This document shows positions 1 through 8,903 of a stretch of 64,000 nt of DNA, one piece after another (position 1 is the first letter of the stretch; each line of letters begins with the position of its first letter). Below the pieces are notes generated by a model, which saw nothing but the letters and a program-made list of their open reading frames with translations, was not told the DNA's origin and made no database searches. The position numbers and the translations under genes were made by a program. The stretch comes from Paenibacillus agricola (GTDB taxonomy: Bacteria; Bacillota; Bacilli; Paenibacillales; NBRC-103111), in assembly GCF_011440305.1 (NCBI RefSeq), contig NZ_JAAOIW010000001.1:496001-560000 (forward strand), given 5' to 3'.

Positions 1-203
1 TGTCCGCATAGCTTATTGATTAAACTGGATTTGCCTGCAGAGAAATGCCCACAAAATGCTATATATAAGCTTTCGCTGTCCATTTTCTGTAATAGCTGTT
101 CCATTTTTCGAGCATTCTCTTGATCCTTTGCTTGTTCTACCTGTGCAAGCAAGGTACGGATCACATTCTCCATGGTTTCTCCGAGTAAAACTCCGCTGTT
201 CAT
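1..203 (-). CDS. Dynamin-family GTPase, N-terminal fragment (cut by window edge)
   Basis: This reading frame is open to the left edge of the window, so only the first 67 codons are present. The ATG at 203-201 is preceded by GGGGAG eight bases upstream. The visible N-terminus is helical and leads at about residues 51-62 into a P-loop, GHFSAGKSSLIN, of the kind seen in bacterial dynamin-like proteins such as B. subtilis DynA/YpbR. Those are large membrane-remodelling GTPases at the cytoplasmic membrane. The remaining G motifs, middle domain and membrane-binding region lie outside the window, so the family call rests on the P-loop, its position and the helical lead-in. Another P-loop GTPase is possible. 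Confidence 0.7.
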   Translation of the reverse strand, partial: MNSGVLLGETMENVIRTLLAQVEQAKDQENARKMEQLLQKMDSESLYIAFCGHFSAGKSSLINKLCG

Positions 204-251
204 TTCCTGATCTCCCCAATATCCAATATTCTTATCCCCAAACAAACAAAA

Positions 252-271
252 AAACCGAATGGCTTCGGTTT
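252..271 (-). terminator. Intrinsic terminator abutting the stop codon of the 272-544 gene
   Basis: An 8-bp perfect stem AAACCGAA/TTCGGTTT has a 4-base loop. Read on the minus strand it begins right after the TAA of the upstream gene and runs into a T tract. It separates that gene from the dynamin-like gene. Confidence 0.8.
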
Positions 272-544
272 TTAGTGTACCATACTTTCAGGGGACGGAA
301 TAAAAATTTCGAACAGATTACCATGCTGCAAAATAGTAATATCTCTGTCTCGAACCTTCATAACAACAACCTCTAGTTTTGTTTTCATACGTTCTAAGTA
401 ATTATCAGGAACTTCGCCTGATTCCATAACCGTAATGCCTTCCACTTGCTTTTCTTCATTGTCGGCCAGCTTTAAGTCAATCACTGTTTCGTAGATATCG
501 GAAAACACTTCAAAATCATTGGTGTATACGGAAATACATTTCAT
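272..544 (-). CDS. Small acidic protein of unknown function
   Basis: This 90-residue protein has no signal peptide or membrane segment and is rich in Asp and Glu. It has alternating beta and alpha character: a beta strand at 2-7 (CISVYT), a helical segment at 10-25 (FEVFSDIYETVID) and a strand pair near 58-78 (EVVVMKVRDRDITILQHG). I do not recognise the family with confidence. It seems to resemble a conserved short protein of Paenibacillus genomes, but I cannot name a function. It sits 33 bp downstream of nth and ends in its own terminator, so it is probably the last gene of an nth transcript. The strong terminator and coherent composition make it a real gene. Confidence 0.7.
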   Translation of the reverse strand: MKCISVYTNDFEVFSDIYETVIDLKLADNEEKQVEGITVMESGEVPDNYLERMKTKLEVVVMKVRDRDITILQHGNLFEIFIPSPESMVH

Positions 545-577
545 ATTAATCCCATCCTTATCAGTATGCTGTTTAAT

Positions 578-1249
578 TTATTGTGCTTTAATAGACTTCC
601 TAAGACTGCCGGATTTCATGCGTTTTTTTCCTTCACGACAACATTCTAACAATGGGCAAATCATACACTGGGGATTTTGTGCCTTACAGTGATAGCGTCC
701 AAAAAATATAAGCCTGTGATGGGTATCCGTCCATTCATTTTTCGGTACTAGCTTCATCAGCTTATGCTCCACTTCGAGCACATTGTCTTTTTCACTCGCC
801 ATTGCCAGTCGCTTAGCTACTCGCTCAACATGAGTATCAACTGCTATAGCAGGCACTCCAAATGCGTTGGATACAACCACATTCGCTGTTTTTCGACCTA
901 CACCAGGCAACTCCACCAATTGCTCATGTGTTTGCGGAATTTCGCCATCATATTTATCCAGTACGATTCGGCAAAGTGCCTGGATGTGTTTAGCCTTGTT
1001 TCGGAAAAGCCCAATGCGGCGAATATCCTGCTCTAGTTCATCCAGTGGAACCGCTACATAATCCTCAGGACTTTTATACTTTTGAAATAATGTAGCCGTT
1101 ACTTTGTTAACCGTTTCGTCTGTACATTGTGCAGATAACAACACAGCAATCGTTAGCTCAAACGGATTAGCATGGTTTAACTCACAGTGCGCATCCGGAA
1201 ACATCCCGGCAATGGTATCAAGGATACTGCGGGCTTGCTTCTTGTTCAT
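578..1249 (-). CDS. nth: Endonuclease III (DNA glycosylase/AP lyase)
   Basis: Base-excision repair enzyme that removes oxidised pyrimidines and nicks abasic sites. The 223-residue length is typical. The helix-hairpin-helix reads LPGVGRKTANVV at about 114-125, with catalytic Lys120, and the catalytic Asp138 is in AVDTHV. The C-terminal [4Fe-4S] ligands follow the family spacing C-x6-C-x2-C-x5-C (Cys188, 195, 198, 204). In B. subtilis nth is linked to dnaD and ypoC. Here its right-hand neighbour is a surface-layer protein instead, so that part of the synteny is broken. Confidence 0.97.
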   Translation of the reverse strand: MNKKQARSILDTIAGMFPDAHCELNHANPFELTIAVLLSAQCTDETVNKVTATLFQKYKSPEDYVAVPLDELEQDIRRIGLFRNKAKHIQALCRIVLDKYDGEIPQTHEQLVELPGVGRKTANVVVSNAFGVPAIAVDTHVERVAKRLAMASEKDNVLEVEHKLMKLVPKNEWTDTHHRLIFFGRYHCKAQNPQCMICPLLECCREGKKRMKSGSLRKSIKAQ

Positions 1250-1372
1250 GGAGTGGCAAACAGTCCTTTGTCTGTGATATACATTTCAGTGTAACGAATC
1301 TGGTTTAAGTAATCAATCTAAACATGGGCCAAAAACCGAACTTTTAACGAATTTTTATCTGTTTTTAATAAA

Positions 1373-1413
1373 ACCGCCTATATAATAGGAGCAATCTCCT
1401 ATATATAGACGGT
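1373..1413 (-). terminator. Long hairpin terminator after the SLH gene
   Basis: A stem of about 17 bp is formed by ACCG, CTATATA and TAGGAG against their complements, with one mismatch, one bulge and a CAAT loop. On the minus strand it follows the stop of the SLH gene and is trailed by TTTTATT. It separates that gene from nth. Confidence 0.75.
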
Positions 1414-1430
1414 ATTTGTCTGTAAAAGCC

Positions 1431-4181
1431 TTATGGTTTTTCGATTTCTATAATTTTATCGTCCAATACATATAAAGAGATTTCTTCATTTTCGACAAAA
1501 CCATTGGCTGCTACAGCTGTAGTTCCTTTATGCAGATAAGCTTTCGCAAAGAAATTATAGGTTGTTTTTTCGCCAGCCGCATTTGGCTTTAACAGCAATT
1601 GATTTAACACATTATCATAGGATGACACAGTTCTCTTGGAGGCTGCTGCAACAGTAATTTGCACCTTGTCGCCAGCATTTTTAATAATTTCGACACGGTC
1701 ATTCAGCTTAAGCGCACTAAGTGCAGCCAAGGATACCCCATTTTGCTTAATTACAAATTGCAAGCCAACTGGAACCACTTGGACATTTCCAGTTACGAGC
1801 TCTTGAATAGTTACCGTGCTTGTTGCTGTATCTACAGCGGTAATTTTGCCACGCAAAGTATCCAGTAGCACCACTTTTTCTAAGACACTGCCCTTATACG
1901 AAACCTTAACATATTCATCCGCTTGAATATCCTCGAAGTTGTGCGTCGCCTTCGAGGGATTTGAAATTAAATCGTTATTAGTTACATCGAAGACAAACAA
2001 AGCACCTGTATCATCCTTCACACTAACCTGTTTGCTGCTCGGATTGGCGATGAGAACTTTATATACTGCCGTTTTTTTCAATGAAATCATATTTATCATA
2101 TCCTGTGATTGAGTCAAAGTCCCGTTGATGGTGTCTCCAATCTTTAAATCTGTCAATATCCCATTAGGATTAGAATAGCTGCTCACCGTCAGTCCATTTA
2201 ACACTTTAAAATTAATATTTTGTCCACCAATCGTTCTTAGTGTTATTTCATTGGCAGTCGTATTAAGTTGGGTTACTGTGCCTTCTACTTGTGTAGTTAA
2301 CTGGATGGTCAGCACTTTATCCTTCGACACCTTCAAATCAACCTTCTTGCCCTTCGTAAGATGTTCAGCAAAGTTCGATATCGGAAGCACTGCCTCCCAC
2401 ACCTTAAGTTGGGTATTGTCGGTCAGTTTATAGGCATAAGGCGTACCACTATCATTCGTAACGGTTAGAAGCTTTGCATCGGGATCATAATTGACGATGG
2501 TTGCCAATGTCATCAGATTGATCGATCTGCTCATTACTGTAACCTTCACAATCTTCTCATTCAGCAATTCCAATTTCACATCGTCGCCAATTTCAAGATC
2601 AAAGAAGCTTGGATTTGTTAATCCTTCTATTTCTACAATAGCATTATCAGCAATAAAGTAAGCTCCCAGCGTGCTGCCTGGTTTATTAATAGTAAGAATT
2701 TTTTTATCTTCACTTAAGCTTGTTAAAATCCCTTGAATGGCCGTTGTAATATCTGCCTGCTTACGTACAATAACGCCAACAATTTCATTGGATTTAACCT
2801 CATAGCCTACCATATCACCAATACGCAGCTTACTTATATCTGTCAAGGTCCCATCAGGAAGAGTTACGGCAATTTTCGCCGATACTGGATAGGTCTCTGT
2901 CTGTCCAGACGCCTGGTCGAGAAAGGAGATGGAGTTTTGCTCCTTTTGGACGCTGGCCACCGAGCCTTCACCCGTTTTACTTAAAGGCACCTGTTTAACA
3001 ACAATTTGGCTAACCTTTGAATTGGGGATAATCATATTGCGTTTCAATTCAATAATACTGCCTATCGGGATGGTGCCAATACTCAGCCCACGCCCTTCTG
3101 CATCCGTCACGGCAACATTTGTTGCCAATTCTACTAAATTGATCCCATTTGCTTGGGTAATGGCCACCCTCATTTGGTTTAAATAGAGCTCTTTTAAAGT
3201 ACCCTCTAAAGACTCCATCTTTTGCTCTTCGCTGGTTAATTCCACGTAACTGGCGACGCCCAAATTTTGAATAATATAAACTTCATTTGTTTCTTTGAGC
3301 GTTGTCGAAGGGATTCGGCTGTCGTCCTTGGCATTATAAATGACCGTGCCCACGTTCATCGTGTATTCACTCGATTGTCCCTTATCGTTTTGAATTGTGA
3401 GCTTGTTATCTTTCATGCTGAGCACATAGCCAATAACAACGCGCTCCGAACGTTGTGTCAACTCTTTGTCTGCCCGACTAAGAAAGGTTGCCATTTGTGC
3501 ACGAGTGACAGTCCCAGCTGGCTGATAATTATTCTCATCAATACCATTAACAATTTTCAACGATACAGCGGCGTTAACATAACCTACTGCCCAAGAGGAG
3601 AAATCCTTGGCGTCCTTAAACACCGAGGAGGCAGCCGCAAGCTGTGTAGCCAAGGATTCCTTGCCAATCGTTCTAACTACTACCTTGGCTACCCATTCCC
3701 TACTAGCCGGACGGGATCCCCAGGCTGTTTTATTAGTGGCCGTGCCTTCCGTTTCTTCTTTGATTGTAATGAGACCCTTATCGAAGGCAAACGCAATATA
3801 TGGCTTAAAGAAGCTATCTACAACTACCGGCAAAGCCGGGTCCGATTTGATCTTTAATACTTCGCTTTCCAGCCCCATCATCCGGATCGCCATGACAATA
3901 GCTTCTTGCTGGGAAACGGAATTTTCCGGTTTGTACTCTGCCTTTTCATAGCCTTGGATAATACCAAGTGAAGCCAGCTTCGTAATATGCTTGATAGCCC
4001 AATGCTGAGGACTAACATCAGCAAATTGAGTTATTGTAGTTGCAGCGCTGTTGGTAATGCCCACTCCTGTTGTTGGTGTTATTGGATCAGCTGCATAAAC
4101 TGGGCTTGCTAGAATCATCGATAACGCCATGAGTCCGGCAGTAATTTTTGTTGTAGGGATTTGGGTATACTTATTGTTCAT
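1431..4181 (-). CDS. Secreted SLH-domain surface protein with repeated beta-rich modules
   Basis: A 916-residue exported protein. A signal peptide covers about residues 1-30 with a cleavage-type SPVYAA. Three S-layer homology repeats follow. The first, at about 50-105, starts FADVSPQHWA. The second, at about 125-175, is degenerate. The third, at about 185-240, starts VFKDAKDFSSWA. SLH domains usually anchor proteins to pyruvylated secondary cell-wall polymer. The remaining 650 residues are a string of similar modules of roughly 70-90 residues with Val/Thr/Ile-rich strands, for example EGTVTQLNTTANEITLRT and GKITAVDTATSTVTIQEL. This suggests a beta-sandwich or barrel repeat of unknown role. 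The start has AGGAGG ten bases upstream. No enzymatic motif was seen. Confidence 0.9.
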   Translation of the reverse strand: MNNKYTQIPTTKITAGLMALSMILASPVYAADPITPTTGVGITNSAATTITQFADVSPQHWAIKHITKLASLGIIQGYEKAEYKPENSVSQQEAIVMAIRMMGLESEVLKIKSDPALPVVVDSFFKPYIAFAFDKGLITIKEETEGTATNKTAWGSRPASREWVAKVVVRTIGKESLATQLAAASSVFKDAKDFSSWAVGYVNAAVSLKIVNGIDENNYQPAGTVTRAQMATFLSRADKELTQRSERVVIGYVLSMKDNKLTIQNDKGQSSEYTMNVGTVIYNAKDDSRIPSTTLKETNEVYIIQNLGVASYVELTSEEQKMESLEGTLKELYLNQMRVAITQANGINLVELATNVAVTDAEGRGLSIGTIPIGSIIELKRNMIIPNSKVSQIVVKQVPLSKTGEGSVASVQKEQNSISFLDQASGQTETYPVSAKIAVTLPDGTLTDISKLRIGDMVGYEVKSNEIVGVIVRKQADITTAIQGILTSLSEDKKILTINKPGSTLGAYFIADNAIVEIEGLTNPSFFDLEIGDDVKLELLNEKIVKVTVMSRSINLMTLATIVNYDPDAKLLTVTNDSGTPYAYKLTDNTQLKVWEAVLPISNFAEHLTKGKKVDLKVSKDKVLTIQLTTQVEGTVTQLNTTANEITLRTIGGQNINFKVLNGLTVSSYSNPNGILTDLKIGDTINGTLTQSQDMINMISLKKTAVYKVLIANPSSKQVSVKDDTGALFVFDVTNNDLISNPSKATHNFEDIQADEYVKVSYKGSVLEKVVLLDTLRGKITAVDTATSTVTIQELVTGNVQVVPVGLQFVIKQNGVSLAALSALKLNDRVEIIKNAGDKVQITVAAASKRTVSSYDNVLNQLLLKPNAAGEKTTYNFFAKAYLHKGTTAVAANGFVENEEISLYVLDDKIIEIEKP

Positions 4182-4251
4182 GCAAATGGATCCTCCTGAT
4201 AAAATGTTATATGATATTTCCTAATTCGTTTGCATCTTTTGGTTATAGATA

Positions 4252-4833
4252 TTAGCGTTTAATCGGATGTGGAAGCTCCATATGGCCCATTAAGCTATCA
4301 ACGGCTTTTCCATCTAATAAAAACTCTATACTATTAAGCTCAGTGAATTGGAATAAGGTTTGCTTCAATGCCTTCAGCAATAATTCCTCACCCCCAGCAC
4401 CTAGCCTTGATTCTGGAGCCATGGATGCATCAATCGTAAGCAAACCATTTTTAGCCGATACCGTCTTAAAGGTAAAGCCTTTAAATAAAGGAAGCACAGT
4501 AGCATCTGTACTGGTGCTCAATGCTTTGAGCGCAGCCATATATTTCTCATCATCCTGTTTATAAGAAATCGTTGTTTCTTGCTCTACAAGCTTATCTCCA
4601 TTTTCGTTTCCATAATAAGCTTTAATTTTTAATTGCTTAGTGTCCGCCGCCGGTGCTGCTGGAACCGTTGCAGGTGCTGGAGTTGTGGTTGGACTGCTTG
4701 TTTGGGTCTGTGGTTTACTCATTGCTGGGTCGGCAAGTGGTGGTTGTACTGGTGACTTCGTTTGCCCGCATGCTGATAGCAACGCGAGCATCCCGATGCC
4801 CATGATGACATTTCTAAGTAGTCGGTGCTGCAT
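4252..4833 (-). CDS. GerMN-domain lipoprotein
   Basis: A predicted lipoprotein: a hydrophobic N-terminus ends in the lipobox LLSAC with the lipidated Cys at about residue 22, followed by a Pro/Thr/Ala-rich linker. The C-terminal 110 residues match the GerMN fold (YYGNENGDKLVEQE onward, ending near the conserved LDGK), known from the spore germination and sporulation protein GerM. I start it at the ATG 4833-4831, which has AAGGAG nine bases upstream. A TTG 21 bases earlier is in frame but overlaps the amidase stop. The gene follows the amidase by 13 bp, so the two are co-transcribed and probably act together on peptidoglycan. The exact role is inferred. Confidence 0.85.
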   Translation of the reverse strand: MQHRLLRNVIMGIGMLALLSACGQTKSPVQPPLADPAMSKPQTQTSSPTTTPAPATVPAAPAADTKQLKIKAYYGNENGDKLVEQETTISYKQDDEKYMAALKALSTSTDATVLPLFKGFTFKTVSAKNGLLTIDASMAPESRLGAGGEELLLKALKQTLFQFTELNSIEFLLDGKAVDSLMGHMELPHPIKR

Positions 4834-4846
4834 CGTTTCCCACTCC

Positions 4847-6511
4847 TTATTCAATATTCAATTGCTCTTTAATACCTGCAACGATAGATGCTGCAACTTT
4901 ATTTTGTAAGGCATCTGTAAACATTGCTTCTTCCTCGGCACGGTTAGTTAGAAACCCAAGCTCCAACAAAAGTGATGGCATCGTCGTATTCTTGATTACA
5001 TAAAAACCACTTTGCTTTACTTTTCGATCGGAAAACCCGGATGCTTTTACAATTTTCTCGTGCATTAATTTGGCAAAAGCCAAGCTTTTTTCGGAATAAT
5101 AGTAAGTTTCTACACCTTCAATTTCCTCTTTGGTCGTAGCATTGCCATGAATGGATACAAACAAATCCGCAGTTCGATCATTAGCAATAGCAGCTCGTCC
5201 CTCGAGCTCAACAAATGTATCCTTATTACGGGTTAATACTGCCTCAATCTTTGGCTCCTTAGCTAATAAGTTGAATACCTTTGTTCCCATGGCAAGTACA
5301 AAGTCTTTCTCCAGCCTGCTTGTCACTGATAAAGCTCCTGTATCCTTGCCACCGTGCCCCGGGTCAATCACTACCGTATAACGCTCCTTGGCTGGCACGA
5401 AGCTCCAAGCTAGCTGGGTGGCTGAATTTGCAACTGATGGCTGCAAATCTACTTTGCTCTTTAAATCTATTATTATTCTAACGATAGATGATTCTTTTGA
5501 AAATAGCAAATAGCGAGTTTTCGAGATGGAATTGCTATTACCACTGACTATGCCCTCTCCGCTTGTGTTTAATTTTAAGGCTGAATCAAGCTTAGCATTT
5601 GGAATATCAATCTGGATGCTGCTAGCGGTTTTGCTTATAACAGCATTCGGTACAGCCTTTGCACCACTTAAGCGTACAATTAACTGTTCATTAACGATAG
5701 AGATACCTTGAACCGTAGTTAAACTCTCGTTCTTAACCTCTATCTCCTTACTCCCGACATAGCCTGGAGGGTTATTTGTAAAGGTTGGAATGGGTTTCAA
5801 AGGAGCAGCTGTAACGCCCGAGTTCGGCGCAGCAGCAGGTTGCTCCTTAATGGGGTCTGCGGGCTTTGTTGGAGCCGAAGGCTTATCTTTGGAACCATCT
5901 ACTGGAAGGCTGGAAGGCGTTTCTACAGGCGGCTTTGTAGAATCCTTCACAGGTGGTTTCGTTGATCCTTCATCCTTGCTTATATCAATGGGTGCATCCG
6001 CAACAATCACTTTTTCACCTCCAGCAGGTGCTGGATTGGTAACAGGTGGTACTGTTTCAGGCTTAGTGCCGTTTTCTTCCTTGGACAAAAATACAGACTG
6101 CGTTAGCTCGTCCCAGGTTACTTTAATTCCAAATTGTTCACTTATAAAGCGCACAGGCAGCATCGTATTCCCGTCAATTATGGAGGGTGCTGTTTCAAGC
6201 GTAACGGCTTTTTTATTAACAATTGCATTCTTTTTACCAATGAACATTTGGATATTAACATCGGCTTTGTCTAAAGTGACTTTTCGTGAGGGCTCGTCCC
6301 ATTGGACTTTGGAGCCTAGGGATTGTGCGATAATACGCACAGGCACAATCGTATTGCCATCATTATTAATCTGTGGAGCTACCTCCGCAGTCAGCTGTTT
6401 GCCGTCTAGAAACAGCAGAAGTGGCCGCGGCTCAGATTCAGCCTGTGCCATCAAGGGGTAAAGAAACAGAGACAACAGCAATAAGGAAAATATTGTAGTA
6501 AAAACTCTCAT
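4847..6511 (-). CDS. N-acetylmuramoyl-L-alanine amidase with copper-amine-oxidase-like and AMIN domains
   Basis: A secreted zinc amidase that cleaves the bond between muramic acid and the stem peptide. After a signal peptide (about 1-25, ending AQAE) come two tandem copper amine oxidase N-terminal-type repeats (VPVRIIAQSLG and LPVRFISEQFG), a long Pro/Lys-rich linker, an AMIN domain (about 260-370) and a C-terminal Amidase_3 domain. Zinc and catalytic residues are visible: His in VVIDPGHGGKDTGA, Glu in LEKDF, His in VSIHGNA and Glu in LLLELGFLTN. I use the ATG at 6511, preceded by TTGAGGTG. A TTG at 6523 is an alternative. Domain order fits amidases recruited by AMIN to the cell wall or division site. 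Confidence 0.93.
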   Translation of the reverse strand: MRVFTTIFSLLLLSLFLYPLMAQAESEPRPLLLFLDGKQLTAEVAPQINNDGNTIVPVRIIAQSLGSKVQWDEPSRKVTLDKADVNIQMFIGKKNAIVNKKAVTLETAPSIIDGNTMLPVRFISEQFGIKVTWDELTQSVFLSKEENGTKPETVPPVTNPAPAGGEKVIVADAPIDISKDEGSTKPPVKDSTKPPVETPSSLPVDGSKDKPSAPTKPADPIKEQPAAAPNSGVTAAPLKPIPTFTNNPPGYVGSKEIEVKNESLTTVQGISIVNEQLIVRLSGAKAVPNAVISKTASSIQIDIPNAKLDSALKLNTSGEGIVSGNSNSISKTRYLLFSKESSIVRIIIDLKSKVDLQPSVANSATQLAWSFVPAKERYTVVIDPGHGGKDTGALSVTSRLEKDFVLAMGTKVFNLLAKEPKIEAVLTRNKDTFVELEGRAAIANDRTADLFVSIHGNATTKEEIEGVETYYYSEKSLAFAKLMHEKIVKASGFSDRKVKQSGFYVIKNTTMPSLLLELGFLTNRAEEEAMFTDALQNKVAASIVAGIKEQLNIE

Positions 6512-6633
6512 TTTACACCTCAACTCATTTTATGTATTTGGATATAGCTTCTTCATGTGTGGAAGATTGGCAAATCTATGTATAACAACACTCTATTAGA
6601 CGGTCCAAACCTTAAAAAGTTTCGAGAAATGAC

Positions 6634-6678
6634 AAAAAAGCCCTTCGCAACAGGTTACGCCTGTATGCTTAGGGCTTA
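6634..6678 (-). terminator. Intrinsic terminator after the FtsH-like gene
   Basis: Nested stems AAGCCCT/AGGGCTT and ACAGG/CCTGT, read on the minus strand, are followed by TTTTTTG. It ends the 8190-8723/6695-8197 transcript. Confidence 0.8.
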
Positions 6679-6694
6679 TTTATGCCTATACTAG

Positions 6695-8197
6695 CTAAGC
6701 GATTTGCGCTTTTGCTTGATCTAAAAGCTGTCGGAACTGGTCACCGGACAAGGTTTCTTCCTTAATCAAAATATGCAGGGACTGTTGGAAGACGACTCTA
6801 TGATTCTCTAGTAATTGTCTTGTTCTCTTATTAAGCTCATCCAAAATAGCAGAGTTTTCCTTCATCAATTCTTCCTTCGTCACCATCTCACGATCCACGA
6901 TCCCCAGCTTGGTTAACCCTGAATCCATCATGGTGCGAACCAAATGCAAAGCCTGCTCAAAGTCATTTCGAGAGCCTGTGCTGCGTCCTCCATAAAACAT
7001 TTCTTCCGCAGCGGCTCCGCCAAGAGCAATAATAATCTGCTCCTCCAAATTTTCCTTCGTATATAAATATTGATCCTGCTGCGGATTATGGCGTACATAT
7101 CCTAAAGCCTTCCCACGAGGGCTCAGTGCTACCTGAGAAACTGAACCTGGACGAACCGCTTCTGCCGCAATAGCATGTCCCAGTTCATGCAAGGCAACCC
7201 GGTCACGCTCTTCCTTGGTTGATTCTCTATCTGTTTTCTCACCAAGCATAACCTTATCAACCGCTTGCGATAAATGGCTTTGCTCAATGAATAGCGATTC
7301 TTGACGCATTGCATAAATCGCCGCTTCATTCATTACGCCTTCAAGCTGGGCACCAGAGAAATGAAAGGTTTCTTCAGCAATTTGCTCCAAATTCGCATTT
7401 TCTGCAAGCGGTTTGTTTTTGGCATGAATGTTAAGTATGTGTAGCCGGCCTTTTTTATCAGGCAAGTCCACCTCTATGTGCCGGTCAAACCGCCCTGGAC
7501 GAAGCAATGCACTATCCAGCATTTCTTTGCGGTTCGTAGCAGCCACAATAAGCACCCGCGGTGTTACGGTAGTATGGATACCATCCATTTCTGTCAATAG
7601 CTGATTTAAGGTCTGGTCATATTCTCGATGCTGGCCACCATCTCTTTTACCACCAATAACATCAATTTCATCAATAAATATAATGGCGCTGTCCTTATTT
7701 TCTTTAAGGGCACGGGTTCTCGCCTCTTTGAACATATCACGAACCCTGCTTGCCCCTACACCTACATACATTTCTACAAATTCACTACCCGATGCTGCCA
7801 TAAATACGGAGTTGGTATAATGTGCTGCCGCTTTGGCCAGCAAGGTTTTGCCTGTTCCGGGAGGCCCGGTTAACAATATGCCTTTTAATGGGCGGATACC
7901 AAGCTTTACAATTTCTTCATGCTTAATCAGAAAATCCAAGGCTTCCTGCAGCTCAGTTTTTGCCCGCTGCTGCCCGCCAATATCATCAAAGGTCATATAG
8001 CTCGGAGATGCATTCCTCGCTTTACGCTCGGAGCCTCCGATGCCCATACTCGCACTACGCATCCTGTTCATATAAAATATAGTACCCAAAATGATCATCA
8101 TGAAAATAAGAGGAATGGCGTTTATTCCTATAAAAATGAGGAATAATAAAAAAACAGGGATAAAACCGATTGCAATCTCTTTATATATCTTATCCAT
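6695..8197 (-). CDS. Compact FtsH-like membrane AAA+ zinc protease
   Basis: A membrane-bound ATP-dependent metalloprotease of 500 residues. Two closely spaced hydrophobic segments (about 8-27 and 29-44) replace the usual FtsH arrangement of two helices flanking an extracytoplasmic domain of about 70 residues. The AAA+ module has Walker A GPPGTGKT (111-118), Walker B IFIDEID (to 179) and arginine fingers in RPGRFDRH. The M41 peptidase has HELGH (337-341), and the distal Asp ligand is in the motif SRNDFEQA. The active-site residues look intact, so this is probably active. It overlaps the upstream gene by 8 bp. Because it lacks the ectodomain it is probably a paralogue rather than the housekeeping FtsH, which I would expect near hpt/tilS elsewhere. 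Confidence 0.9.
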   Translation of the reverse strand: MDKIYKEIAIGFIPVFLLFLIFIGINAIPLIFMMIILGTIFYMNRMRSASMGIGGSERKARNASPSYMTFDDIGGQQRAKTELQEALDFLIKHEEIVKLGIRPLKGILLTGPPGTGKTLLAKAAAHYTNSVFMAASGSEFVEMYVGVGASRVRDMFKEARTRALKENKDSAIIFIDEIDVIGGKRDGGQHREYDQTLNQLLTEMDGIHTTVTPRVLIVAATNRKEMLDSALLRPGRFDRHIEVDLPDKKGRLHILNIHAKNKPLAENANLEQIAEETFHFSGAQLEGVMNEAAIYAMRQESLFIEQSHLSQAVDKVMLGEKTDRESTKEERDRVALHELGHAIAAEAVRPGSVSQVALSPRGKALGYVRHNPQQDQYLYTKENLEEQIIIALGGAAAEEMFYGGRSTGSRNDFEQALHLVRTMMDSGLTKLGIVDREMVTKEELMKENSAILDELNKRTRQLLENHRVVFQQSLHILIKEETLSGDQFRQLLDQAKAQIA

Positions 8198-8723
8198 TTA
8201 TCCACACTCCCATTTGGCTTGATGTTCGAGGCAGCATCAAATATTTACTTTTTCCACCATCTGTTAAGGCAATATATACATATTTATCGTCCATTTCCGT
8301 AGCTACCTTAAGCCCATCGGCCTCCAGAGTACGGGCTTGTAACGTTTTGGGAATTTGTGTATATTGTTTGGTTTCCATAGCCTGTGCGACATCAAACAAA
8401 GCAGAAGACCACCATTGATCCATTTTAGGGGTAGAGTCGTTCAAAACCTTAAGCTTCAATTCCTTCTTTCCGATTAATGTGGAGCCTTCGGTCTGAATAC
8501 GGCTATACACTTCCCTCAGACTTGTGCCCGGTTCTAGGTTTAATTCTATTAGCACTTCTTCACTAGAAATATGTGTGTTTACTAGCTTCACACCAGGTGT
8601 TTGGCTCGCAATAGAAGACAAAGGACTTTCCATGGCAACGCTTTGGTAGGCAAACCATCCACCAAATAGCAATGTCGCTGAAATGGCAACACTTAATAGT
8701 ATGGGTAAGAATCGCAGCTTCAT
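8190..8723 (-). CDS. Membrane-anchored protein of unknown function, coupled to the FtsH-like protease
   Basis: 177 residues with one N-terminal hydrophobic segment (about 5-25), so either a signal anchor or an uncleaved signal. The rest is predicted to lie outside the cytoplasm. No enzyme motif is visible. The sequence has two short beta-alpha units (VKLVNTHISSEEVLIELNL and LEADGLKVATEMDDKYVYIAL). Its stop TAA lies inside the start region of the FtsH-like gene (8-bp overlap), which implies translational coupling and a shared function. A substrate-presenting partner or regulator of the protease is a reasonable inference only. I do not recognise the family. Confidence 0.8.
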   Translation of the reverse strand: MKLRFLPILLSVAISATLLFGGWFAYQSVAMESPLSSIASQTPGVKLVNTHISSEEVLIELNLEPGTSLREVYSRIQTEGSTLIGKKELKLKVLNDSTPKMDQWWSSALFDVAQAMETKQYTQIPKTLQARTLEADGLKVATEMDDKYVYIALTDGGKSKYLMLPRTSSQMGVWING

Positions 8724-8903
8724 AAAAGTAGTCTGTCCCCTTTCTATGAATAAAATAATTGATACTGTATACTATTAGTATATCACATTTGCTACATGAT
8801 GCGAGAGCTCAAGTAGATGGAAATTCGAACAAATTCGCACAGTATGAGAAAAACCGCACTTCACCTTAAAGAATTTAATCTTTCCAGTTCATGCGGCTGC
8901 TAT

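Noticed and set aside
13-219. Minus-strand 68-codon frame at the left edge
   Set aside because: The frame starting at 203 holds a clear P-loop and a good RBS; this other frame is a shadow of it.
5790-6461. Plus-strand 223-codon open frame opposite the amidase
   Set aside because: Composition (Gly, Ser, Val, Thr rich) mirrors the Pro/Lys linker on the other strand, and the minus-strand frame has full motifs.
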